The notes: a model not told the origin generated them from the letters alone. DNA of 5,290 nucleotides from Candidatus Poseidoniaceae archaeon (GCA_022424925.1 JAKMGM010000142.1:1-5290), one strand, 5' to 3'; shown: positions 1 to 5,290, numbered from the stretch's first letter. Translations and numbers: made by a program.

Positions 1-329
1 TATTCACCAATGAGCACGACCGCAGTATTCGCCCTTGGGGGTGCAAGAACGGAGAGTTGAACCGAATCGCCTGCTTGTAAATCAACTACGGTTGAATTTT
101 GAATAAAACCCGAATCGCCCTTGATGAGGTATGGGACGAACACTGAAACTGCTTTGTCTGCAGAAAGCGTGACAGATTGGAATTCACCAGCGGTCCAGAT
201 TGCAGGTGTTATCTCAACATCGTTTTCAGTGACCGCATCGTTGTCGTTTTCTCCAAAACATCCCGACAGTGGGGCGAGCCCCATAATCAGAACAAGGAGC
301 ATTGCTTGCACTCCCTTTGACCCCGGCAT
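1..329 (-). CDS. Exported lipoprotein, N-terminal part (runs off the left edge)
   Basis: The reverse strand is open from an ATG at 329 to the window edge, giving about 109 residues without a stop. Residues 10-23 are hydrophobic and end in a lipobox, L-S-G-C, with the lipidated cysteine at residue 24. An acidic linker rich in D, E and N follows, then an alternating hydrophobic/polar stretch that looks like the start of a beta-sandwich domain. The protein should therefore sit on the outer face of the cytoplasmic membrane. I do not recognise the family, and the diagnostic part is probably outside the window. The ATG at 329 is favoured by a GAGG motif seven bases upstream; an in-frame ATG at 302 (residue 10) would give a shorter signal. 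It lies 73 bases downstream of another exported-protein gene on the same strand, so the two may be partly co-transcribed. Confidence 0.8.
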   Translation of the reverse strand, partial: MPGSKGVQAMLLVLIMGLAPLSGCFGENDNDAVTENDVEITPAIWTAGEFQSVTLSADKAVSVFVPYLIKGDSGFIQNSTVVDLQAGDSVQLSVLAPPRANTAVVLIGE

Positions 330-336
330 ACCCCGT

Positions 337-340
337 CCTC
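337..340 (-). promoter_or_regulatory. Ribosome binding site of the left-edge lipoprotein gene
   Basis: On the reverse strand GAGG lies seven bases before the ATG at 329, a good Shine-Dalgarno spacing. It is the main reason for choosing this start over the in-frame ATG at 302. Confidence 0.45.
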
Positions 341-379
341 GCGTCGAGCCTATCTCAAACCTACGCTTCGGTGTGAATG

Positions 380-397
380 AAAAATCCCGTATCCGGG
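380..397 (-). terminator. Short GC hairpin plus T5, possible terminator
   Basis: Reading the reverse strand, CCCG-GATA-CGGG forms a four-base-pair stem with a tetraloop, followed by A and then five T. It begins six bases after the stop codon of the 222-aa gene (403-1071). Archaea mainly terminate at T-tracts, so the T run could act without the hairpin. The stem is short, so this may be a weak terminator or coincidence. If active, it would separate this gene's transcript from the downstream lipoprotein gene. Confidence 0.4.
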
Positions 398-402
398 TGA
401 GA

Positions 403-1071
403 CTATTCTGATTCTTCATGTTCGGATGCGATGGTTGCTTTCTCGTTGCGAATGCTCGCAAGCAACATGATGATTCCCAATGCAGATACGATTACCAGCC
501 CGTACAAGATTTGCTCAGTATCTCCTTCATTTTCTTCACCTGCCCCAACCACATTTTCATTATCAGAACAGCCCGAACCGAAACAGTCGCCAACACTTGG
601 CTGACCCGGCTCGACGTGAATGTCTGGATGGACAGTGATTGTGTAGTTCCAGATTTCAACGATGGAGTCGTTTACTCTCCGTTCTATTTGGTAGGTGTAA
701 TTGCCCTGGGATGTTGAGCTAAACACACGCTCATACGATACAGCACATGCTTCGTTAACAAGCGTACCGTTTTCATCAAGTTCGCATGAACGCGTTAACC
801 ATGAGGAAACATTGTCACTTTCGTTCGAATACACTCCATCTCCATTATTATCAATGGATATGCGCATTGAGACGTTCTCAGTACTGTCGCGCATTCGAAA
901 AACAATTCCGTTTCCTTCCACAAAAGAAACATCAGTTACGTTTCCTGGTCGGGCTTCATCATTAACGAGGATGACATTCAGTGTTTCCTGTTCATGTGCA
1001 ACCGCATTTGGTACGAGTAACACAAGGCAGAGGGAAATTACGAGAAGCCCTGCAACCTCCTTCCGCGCCAT
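403..1071 (-). CDS. Exported, C-terminally membrane-anchored protein of unknown function
   Basis: This 222-aa protein has a clear signal peptide (basic start, hydrophobic core about residues 7-20) with a likely cleavage after P-N-A-V-A, residue 25, leaving histidine 26 at the mature N-terminus. The ectodomain holds eight N-glycosylation sequons (N44, N66, N83, N87, N101, N124, N134, N142). A D-N-N-G-D-G loop at 74-79 resembles a calcium-binding loop. Two cysteine pairs (C96/C109 and C163/C168) could form disulfides. An acidic, flexible stretch (169-186) leads to a transmembrane helix at about 188-206 and a short charged cytosolic tail. The protein is therefore displayed outside the cell, held by a single C-terminal helix. 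I do not recognise the family. The mature N-terminal histidine recalls CopC-like copper proteins, but no other CopC feature was identified. It is divergent from the LVIVD/SCO1 pair across 56 bases. Confidence 0.85.
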   Translation of the reverse strand: MARKEVAGLLVISLCLVLLVPNAVAHEQETLNVILVNDEARPGNVTDVSFVEGNGIVFRMRDSTENVSMRISIDNNGDGVYSNESDNVSSWLTRSCELDENGTLVNEACAVSYERVFSSTSQGNYTYQIERRVNDSIVEIWNYTITVHPDIHVEPGQPSVGDCFGSGCSDNENVVGAGEENEGDTEQILYGLVIVSALGIIMLLASIRNEKATIASEHEESE

Positions 1072-1089
1072 ATCACTGCCTTCACAACC

Positions 1090-1099
1090 TTACATAAAG
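1090..1099. promoter_or_regulatory. TATA-like box in the divergent promoter region
   Basis: The 56-base gap between the divergent starts contains TTACATAAAG on the plus strand, which reads CTTTATGTAA on the reverse strand. The reverse reading holds TTTATGTA, close to the archaeal TATA consensus. Its centre is about 23 bases from the reverse ATG at 1071, as expected for a leaderless or nearly leaderless transcript. The plus reading is a poorer match and lies about 33 bases before the ATG at 1128. One box could serve both directions, or the plus gene may use a weaker, unseen element. Confidence 0.45.
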
Positions 1100-1106
1100 A
1101 CAAAAC

Positions 1107-1113
1107 GGAGGAG
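1107..1113 (+). promoter_or_regulatory. GGAGGAG, possible ribosome binding site with long spacing
   Basis: GGAGGAG is a strong Shine-Dalgarno-like motif, but it ends 14 bases before the ATG at 1128, which is longer than usual. No in-frame start codon lies closer to it. If transcription starts about 26 bases after the TATA-like box, this motif would be outside the mRNA and translation would be near-leaderless. Confidence 0.3.
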
Positions 1114-1127
1114 CGCATCGCGCAATC

Positions 1128-2936
1128 ATGGCGGTCGGCGAGCGCGTTGGGGCGAAACAAATCGGCCTCGGCTTTTTCATCATACTTTTGCTCGGCTCTG
1201 CCTCTCTGCTTACATTCGGCTCGTCTCCAGAGATAAAGGACACTACGCCAATGATGTCTGATTCATTAGACCCACTTTTCCAAGGAGAAGAACACGACCA
1301 TTCGAACGCTTCTCAGCACATTGCTGGGACAGACAATATGGAACTTATGGATTACAACTCGCTCACAACGACAGGTAATGCCGAAATTCAAGTCGCAACG
1401 ACACCTGATGGTATGCGTACCTACGCTTATCTAGCAGGCTGGAATGATATGCACATCGTTGATGTTACAGATCCACGCAACACAACAGTTACTGGCGTCT
1501 ACAATGATCCAAACACCCAGGTACTTGACGTCAAATACATCGAATACAACGGCAGAGAGTATATTGTTCAGCAAAACCAACTCATCGACCCGGGAAACTC
1601 CGATCCAAATGTCGGTGAATGGAACGACCCAATCCAAGTTTCAGTGACCTTAATCGACGTTACCGATAAGACAAATCCAGTATATATCGATTCATGGTAT
1701 GATGTTGACCATCCGAGCGGCCCTCACAATATTTACACTCACATGATTGATGGTGAGTGGTACATATTTGTTGCAAACCCAGATTATGAAGGATGCAACG
1801 ACGCCATTGGTGAGGCTTGCGGAGGAGTTACTATTGCACACATGAACCTTGATGGTTCAGCAGCAAATAACATCATTGGGGTTCCAGGAATTGGTCAAGG
1901 ACAGGTCATAGTCAAGGTTGGCGAATATGAAGTCGCCTGGGAAGCCACCAACGGTGGTTGGATTTACATCCACGACATGACCGTTCAACTCTGGCCTGGT
2001 GAAGACCCGAACGATCCACGATACGGTCGAACATTCATCTATGGAAGTTATTGGGAGGCAGGTCTACGTATCGCCGACGTTACAGATGTCCCTCATCCAG
2101 TGAATTCTCCCGAAGAATATACACTGCATGCAACACTTTGCAAAACAGGGCAAGGTAATCCCATACAATGCCGTTGGCGAGCGGAAGAAGTAGGTCTGTG
2201 GATGGAATTCTTGGACTTGGACGATGACGGTTTGCCAGACAGCGGCACCAATGGCAACGAAAACGGCGGCCGAGTATCGTATATCCACTACGCTGAACCG
2301 TTCCCAAACATGGTTGACCTTTCCCATGTTGGGTATTCTGATGAACCCGTGCATTTGGTGACTGCTGCGGTAGAGGTTCTCTCCACGAATGTAGGAACCG
2401 GGATTATCTATCTCATCGACACGACCGATTACACCATGATTGATGGCCAATTAAAGTTCCAACCTAAACTCATCCGTGATTGGGAAATACCCTGGGCCAG
2501 CGAGCATTGTTATGGTGCTGATTGCGAGGCGTATCCAAACGATGGAGAATGGCTTCTGTTTTCACCCCACAACCTCGACAGTGCGTATTTTGAAACCAAC
2601 GAAAGCACGGACCAAAGCCACGGAGGAGGTTGGGATGGTAGACTTTACATTTCCCACTACCACGCCGGCCTGTGGGTTATTGACGTTGAAACACTCGTTT
2701 CCCCAACCAATCCCGATGACCGCATAGCAACGCATTTTGAAGCAACAGTAGGCTGGTATCTCCCTCATGGAGAGGACGGTACACCGCTCGATTCGAGCTT
2801 CTATGACTTCGGATGGGTGCCGTTTTTGTGGGCTGTTGAGCACCACAACGGCTTAACCTATGCTTCCTGTATATCGACAGGGTTGTACATCGTCCAGCTT
2901 GAAACCGATATCGCCTATCTTGGCCAATTGATTTGA
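1128..2936 (+). CDS. Extracytoplasmic LVIVD-repeat beta-propeller protein
   Basis: This 602-aa protein begins with a hydrophobic segment (about residues 11-31) that acts as a signal peptide or membrane anchor. A short Asp/His-rich linker (H56, H58, H64) follows. The rest is a series of LVIVD-type propeller strands: IVDVTD at 110-115, LIDVTD at 175-180, LRIADVTD at 313-320, YLIDTTD at 428-434, LWVIDVE at 515-521 and a last blade at 577-591. The segments S-Y-W-E-A-G-L-R (307-314) and S-H-Y-H-A-G-L-W (509-516) fit a pattern I associate with this family. Cysteines come as close pairs (C223/C231, C338/C348, C461/C466) plus a lone C581, consistent with disulfides outside the cell. D-L-D-D-D-G at 363-368 resembles a calcium loop. 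Many histidines (200, 205, 460, 481, 510, 512, 572, 573) could line a metal site. The family has no defined reaction; binding or scaffolding is likely. It is followed after nine bases by SCO1. Confidence 0.88.
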   Translation: MAVGERVGAKQIGLGFFIILLLGSASLLTFGSSPEIKDTTPMMSDSLDPLFQGEEHDHSNASQHIAGTDNMELMDYNSLTTTGNAEIQVATTPDGMRTYAYLAGWNDMHIVDVTDPRNTTVTGVYNDPNTQVLDVKYIEYNGREYIVQQNQLIDPGNSDPNVGEWNDPIQVSVTLIDVTDKTNPVYIDSWYDVDHPSGPHNIYTHMIDGEWYIFVANPDYEGCNDAIGEACGGVTIAHMNLDGSAANNIIGVPGIGQGQVIVKVGEYEVAWEATNGGWIYIHDMTVQLWPGEDPNDPRYGRTFIYGSYWEAGLRIADVTDVPHPVNSPEEYTLHATLCKTGQGNPIQCRWRAEEVGLWMEFLDLDDDGLPDSGTNGNENGGRVSYIHYAEPFPNMVDLSHVGYSDEPVHLVTAAVEVLSTNVGTGIIYLIDTTDYTMIDGQLKFQPKLIRDWEIPWASEHCYGADCEAYPNDGEWLLFSPHNLDSAYFETNESTDQSHGGGWDGRLYISHYHAGLWVIDVETLVSPTNPDDRIATHFEATVGWYLPHGEDGTPLDSSFYDFGWVPFLWAVEHHNGLTYASCISTGLYIVQLETDIAYLGQLI

Positions 2937-2940
2937 GGTG
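2935..2940 (+). promoter_or_regulatory. Ribosome binding site of the SCO1 gene
   Basis: GAGGTG overlaps the last two bases of the TGA stop of the LVIVD gene and ends five bases before the ATG at 2946. This is a strong archaeal Shine-Dalgarno match at ideal spacing. It fixes the SCO1 start and implies that both genes are read from one mRNA. Confidence 0.8.
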
Positions 2941-2945
2941 CTAAT

Positions 2946-3614
2946 ATGAATTCAAAACAAGCAATGGCTCCACTACTCGCTATAGTGATGTTGTTGGCTG
3001 GTTGCACGGGAATTGAAAACGAATCTCCCCGTTTTCACGGAGAAGACATCAGTCCGGTAATGGCTGTCGAAGACTTCACACTGCACGATGCCCAAGCACA
3101 AGATTGGAATTTTGAAAATGAAACTGAGGGGAAGGTCGTCGTTATTGCTTTCTTGTTTACAAACTGTATCGACATATGCCCGATTGTCACAGAAAATCTA
3201 CGATGGGTTCACAGCCAATTATCCCCTGAAGAGCACAACAACACTCAATTCCTTACCATAACCGTCGACCCATGGAGGGACGATTCCGCTTCACTTGCCG
3301 AATGGCAATACTATCGAAACGCATCATGGCCTCACGTAACTGCAGATTCAACCGAAGAAGGTTCGCCACTTTTCCAAACCATTCAATCGGTTTGGGATAA
3401 CTTCGCAGTCGGACTTTCAATCGAAGAAATTCAACAGAATGAAAACGAGTCTACCTCAGGACGCCATCATCCCGATGCATACAGCGTAAACCATTCAACG
3501 GGAACCGTACTTGTTGATATTTACGGCGACCAGAGAGTTTGGTGGGGCGATAACGATTGGATTACAGACCTGTTCCTAGCAGACGTCAGAGATCTCCTAT
3601 CCGACATAGAGTAG
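2946..3614 (+). CDS. SCO1/SenC-family copper chaperone, lipoprotein
   Basis: Proteins of this family have a thioredoxin fold and bind copper outside the membrane; they load the CuA site of cytochrome c oxidase or act as thiol/disulfide exchangers. The 222-aa product has a signal peptide with lipobox L-A-G-C, so cysteine 20 should be lipidated. After a linker comes the redox-fold core. A hydrophobic strand (64-71) is followed by the copper-binding C-x-x-x-C-P motif at C74, C78 and P79. Next come T-I-T-V-D-P (104-109), typical of the second strand region, and the conserved histidine in V-N-H-S-T-G (181-186), H183. All three copper ligands are therefore present. The length is normal for the family. 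A short insert rich in E, N and Q (about 160-172) precedes H-H-P-D (174-177). It is the second gene after the LVIVD propeller. A TTCATTTTCC stretch just after the stop may help termination. Confidence 0.93.
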   Translation: MNSKQAMAPLLAIVMLLAGCTGIENESPRFHGEDISPVMAVEDFTLHDAQAQDWNFENETEGKVVVIAFLFTNCIDICPIVTENLRWVHSQLSPEEHNNTQFLTITVDPWRDDSASLAEWQYYRNASWPHVTADSTEEGSPLFQTIQSVWDNFAVGLSIEEIQQNENESTSGRHHPDAYSVNHSTGTVLVDIYGDQRVWWGDNDWITDLFLADVRDLLSDIE

Positions 3615-3829
3615 TTCATTTTCCTCGTTGGCGACTCATGGAACCCATTCCGGCTAAGTACAGTGTAGGGTTATGTTACAAGGGCATTGCTTTGGATAGA
3701 TTGCGGGCTTGAATTGCTTAAGACAATGCAGTTGCTGAATCAAAGGGGTACTGGTTTTGCTACCGTTCACCGGAAATGCGCTTCCAAAAAAAGGCGAAGC
3801 GTTAAGTGCGGTTGAGCGGCCGATTTACC
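3615..3829. other. Intergenic region before the DDAH gene
   Basis: This 215-base gap separates SCO1 from the DDAH gene. It begins with a T-rich stretch (3615-3624) that could end SCO1 transcription. A TATA-like TTATGTTA lies at 3671-3678, but it is about 150 bases before the DDAH start, so its use is doubtful. GCATTG (3684-3689) and CAATGC (3724-3729) are complementary, but they are too short and too far apart to mean much. The clearest element is the hairpin at 3779-3801, listed separately. I see no tRNA, no convincing small gene and no good TATA box at the usual distance from the ATG at 3830. Confidence 0.5.
3779..3801 (+). repeat. Inverted repeat (hairpin) with an A7 loop upstream of DDAH
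   Basis: CGCTTC (3779-3784) pairs perfectly with GAAGCG (3796-3801). The stem can be extended by one C-G pair if C3795 bulges, leaving a loop dominated by seven A. It ends 28 bases before the ATG at 3830. It could be an mRNA leader hairpin or an operator for a dimeric regulator. Only one copy is seen, so function is unproven. Confidence 0.4.
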
Positions 3830-4639
3830 ATGGCAACGGTTCGATTGGACCAGAAAAGCCGGGCGCTCACCCGTGCAATTCCTTCCACATTTGACCGTGC
3901 GTTGGCTAATTTTTTCGGTACCGGGCCGACCGACATAGCGCTTGCTCAACAACAACACAGAGCCTACAGACAAGCGATGATTGATGCAGGAATCGAAGTT
4001 ACAATTCTCCCATCAGATGATAAACACCCAGATTGTACATTCGTAGAAGACCAAGCGGTTGTTATTGATGGCCATGTCCTTCTTCCAGTACCGGGGCACC
4101 CTTCCCGAGTCGATGAGCAGCCGCCCATTGCCGAGTTCATCACGCGCCAACTCTCCGGGACGAAAATTTGCAGAATGCATGGTGATGCACGAATGGATGG
4201 AGGCGATATCCTTCGATTAGGGGATTTGTTTTTTGTCGGGCGTTCATCTCGTACCAATGATGCAGGAATCGAAGAACTGCGCGACCTTTTATCTCATTTA
4301 GGCCACGAACTGCGCGTAATCGACATTCCTAAACACGCACTTCATCTTACAAGCATTAGTTCTACACCAACCGATTCACTCATACTTGCTCCGGAAGGTT
4401 TCCTTCCAAAAGACGCATTTGGTAAACTTCCAGATGGCTGTGAGGTCAAATGGATGCCAAAGGAAGAAGTCTATGGCTGCAACACAATTGGATTGCCTGA
4501 AGGTAAAGTACTGCTTGCAGATGGCTACCCAACCGTTCTTCAGACACTCATTGATGTAGGGCTTGAACCGATCGTTCTCGACATGAGTCAAATTCGTGAA
4601 GCAGATGGTTCACTGACCTGTTGTTCTTTGTTTTTCTAG
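3830..4639 (+). CDS. ddaH: Dimethylargininase (DDAH)-family guanidino hydrolase
   Basis: DDAH enzymes hydrolyse methylated arginines to citrulline and a methylamine; related members act on free arginine or other guanidino compounds. From ATG 3830 the product has 269 aa, a typical length. Family landmarks occur in order: T-R-A-I-P near the start (14-18), P-D-C-T-F-V-E-D (67-74, with E73 and D74), M-D-G-G-D (122-126), V-G-R-S-S-R-T-N (136-143), the active-site His in L-H-L (H172), and the catalytic Cys in L-T-C-C-S at the C-terminus (C264). All catalytic residues are present, so it should be active. It carries no signal peptide and is cytosolic. An in-frame GTG at 3806 would add eight residues (V-R-L-S-G-R-F-T). 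ATG 3830 is preferred because the family homology starts just after it, but neither start has a good ribosome binding site. The substrate cannot be told from sequence alone. Its stop codon abuts that of the convergent gene. Confidence 0.88.
   Translation: MATVRLDQKSRALTRAIPSTFDRALANFFGTGPTDIALAQQQHRAYRQAMIDAGIEVTILPSDDKHPDCTFVEDQAVVIDGHVLLPVPGHPSRVDEQPPIAEFITRQLSGTKICRMHGDARMDGGDILRLGDLFFVGRSSRTNDAGIEELRDLLSHLGHELRVIDIPKHALHLTSISSTPTDSLILAPEGFLPKDAFGKLPDGCEVKWMPKEEVYGCNTIGLPEGKVLLADGYPTVLQTLIDVGLEPIVLDMSQIREADGSLTCCSLFF
4621..4637 (+). terminator. T-rich tract at the end of the DDAH gene
   Basis: The last codons of the DDAH gene (TGT TCT TTG TTT TTC, then TAG) form a strand with TTT, TTTTT and few other bases. 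Archaeal RNA polymerase can terminate at such T-tracts without a hairpin. The position suits a terminator for a gene with zero spacing to a convergent neighbour. The T-richness may partly reflect the encoded C-S-L-F-F residues. Confidence 0.4.
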
Positions 4640-5038
4640 TCACTCGAACCGAGCGCTCGATTGGAGAACTGTTTGGAACCATTGTTCCAATGCAGCTGCC
4701 GTATCCTTTTCCTCAACACACCGATAAAGATTATTTTCAAACGCACCCGTATTGGCGCCGTCAGCAAAAAGAAGTTCTTTTTTTGATGGGAACACCTCGA
4801 ACGTTTTGGTATGGTCGATGTACAGTCCTATTTCGAAACCGGCCCATCCTTCGCCTTGCCGCGTTAGGTCTTCAAACATGTCAGAGTGAAGAAAACTCGC
4901 TAAATCCTCTGAACTGTAAAAAGAGCACAGCATCGTAAGCGTATCGAGCAATCCACGTGATTTTGGCGACAAATCTGTTGGTGGGTCTGCAAGCTCTTGC
5001 GACTTCACCATAGTAAATTTCGGTGATTCTTCCGCCAT
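4640..5038 (-). CDS. Small cytosolic protein of unknown function
   Basis: This 132-aa protein has no signal peptide or membrane segment. It is acidic and looks like a folded alpha/beta domain. A predicted helical part (about 26-62) is followed by a strand-rich part starting at G-W-A-G-F-E-I-G-L-Y (64-73), with a second strand around K-T-F-E-V-F (78-83). A final helix lies at about 112-126. It has one cysteine at 38 and one at 107. I do not recognise the family. The frame has no internal disruptions and its codon use looks natural, which supports a real gene. The start at 5038 lacks a strong ribosome binding site; an in-frame ATG at 5011 (residue 10) is an alternative. It lies 40 bases after the stop of an SDR gene on the same strand, with no visible terminator between them, so the two may form an operon. 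Its stop directly touches that of the convergent DDAH gene. Confidence 0.65.
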   Translation of the reverse strand: MAEESPKFTMVKSQELADPPTDLSPKSRGLLDTLTMLCSFYSSEDLASFLHSDMFEDLTRQGEGWAGFEIGLYIDHTKTFEVFPSKKELLFADGANTGAFENNLYRCVEEKDTAAALEQWFQTVLQSSARFE

Positions 5039-5078
5039 GTCGCTCGCAGTTTACGCCGAGCAATAACCCTAACTCAAT

Positions 5079-5290
5079 CTACCAAGGTAATATTTGGCCA
5101 TCGTATTGTACGAACTCTCCAGAATTTTCGAGCGTTCTTGTCGACAGAACATGCCGCATACCCGATATACTCTCTGGGATTTCAACAGGTGCTCTGTCGC
5201 CACCCATGTCGGTTTTTACCCAGCCAGGATGCAATATAACGAATGTAATATTGTCTTCTAAAGCTTCTTTTTTCATCGCAACTGTAAACA
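5079..5290 (-). CDS. Short-chain dehydrogenase/reductase, C-terminal part (runs off the right edge)
   Basis: The frame is open from the window edge to the TAG at 5079-5081, giving the last 69 residues of an SDR. The segment L-H-P-G-W-V-K-T-D-M-G-G (nucleotides 5238-5203) is the conserved P-G-x-V-x-T region that follows the catalytic Y-x-x-x-K helix in NAD(P)-dependent SDRs and contacts the cofactor. The tail reads S-G-E-F-V-Q-Y-D-G followed by Q-I-L-P-W, matching the ending of C-factor (CsgA)-like SDRs that I know from bacteria. The Y-x-x-x-K and the Rossmann glycine motif should lie just outside the window. An internal ATG at 5276 is not the start, because the frame continues upstream with family-like residues (F-T-V-A). 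The substrate is unknown. The 132-aa gene follows 40 bases downstream. Confidence 0.88.
   Translation of the reverse strand, partial: FTVAMKKEALEDNITFVILHPGWVKTDMGGDRAPVEIPESISGMRHVLSTRTLENSGEFVQYDGQILPW

Noticed and set aside
121..717. Plus-strand open frames at 121-411 and 418-717
   Set aside because: Both are antisense to the exported-protein genes on the minus strand and show no recognisable features.
701..1261. Plus-strand open frame of 186 codons overlapping the divergent region
   Set aside because: It lies antisense to the 222-aa exported protein and runs across the divergent promoter into the start of the LVIVD gene. Its residues are rich in Ser, Thr and Arg with no domain pattern, while the minus-strand frame has a signal peptide, sequons and a membrane anchor.
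2064..2450. Minus-strand open frame of 128 codons inside the LVIVD gene, with others at 1431-1637, 2080-2307 and 2562-2846
   Set aside because: They are antisense to a long gene with clear repeat motifs and have no ribosome binding site or domain signal of note.
3638..3712. Small plus-strand open frame of 24 codons between SCO1 and DDAH
   Set aside because: It has no ribosome binding site and no recognisable feature. An open frame of this length is expected by chance.
3684..3729. Inverted repeat GCATTG / CAATGC in the gap before DDAH
   Set aside because: The six-base arms are 34 bases apart, which is expected by chance, and no other feature supports a function.
4621..4938. Plus-strand open frame of 105 codons after DDAH, which might suggest that DDAH is longer or frameshifted
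   Set aside because: DDAH ends naturally at L-T-C-C-S-L-F-F, the family's usual end, and the minus-strand frame at 4640-5038 has better protein character.
5079..5276. A short SDR-like gene starting at the ATG at 5276
   Set aside because: The frame stays open upstream to the window edge with SDR-like residues, and the catalytic and cofactor motifs would be missing. It is the end of a longer gene, not a truncated one.

Overview
The window looks like a piece of an archaeal chromosome, most likely from a marine planktonic Euryarchaeota lineage such as Marine Group II (Poseidoniia). That placement is an inference. It rests on acidic exported proteins rich in N-x-S/T sequons, DxNxDG-type loops, two lipoproteins with short lipoboxes, a TATA-like box placed for a near-leaderless start, a GAGGTG ribosome binding site, and a T-tract at a gene end. 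There is no rRNA, tRNA, CRISPR array or mobile element. The window is fully coding apart from short gaps, the largest being about 215 bases (3615-3829).

Layout. On the left, two minus-strand genes encode exported proteins: a 222-aa protein with a signal peptide and a C-terminal membrane anchor (403-1071), and a lipoprotein that runs off the left edge (1-329). A short hairpin followed by five T lies between them. A 56-base divergent gap with one nearly symmetric TATA-like box separates this arm from a plus-strand pair. The pair is a 602-aa secreted or membrane-anchored LVIVD-repeat beta-propeller (1128-2936) and, nine bases later, a SCO1/SenC copper-chaperone lipoprotein (2946-3614) with all three copper ligands. 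After a 215-base gap comes a complete dimethylargininase-family (DDAH) enzyme (3830-4639). Its stop codon directly abuts the stop codon of a convergent gene for an unrecognised 132-aa protein (4640-5038). Forty bases upstream of that gene is the C-terminal end of a short-chain dehydrogenase/reductase (5079-5290) that runs off the right edge.

How the genes may work together. The left 3.6 kb encodes four exported proteins in a row, in two divergent arms sharing one short promoter region. The clear biochemical anchor is SCO1, which normally delivers copper to the CuA site of a terminal oxidase or acts as a thiol/disulfide protein outside the membrane. The tight LVIVD-SCO1 coupling suggests the propeller works with it on the cell surface, but this is not shown. 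The right part holds cytosolic enzymes with no evident link to the left part. I see no clearly new multi-gene system. The most promising lead is the LVIVD/SCO1 pair with its divergent exported neighbours.
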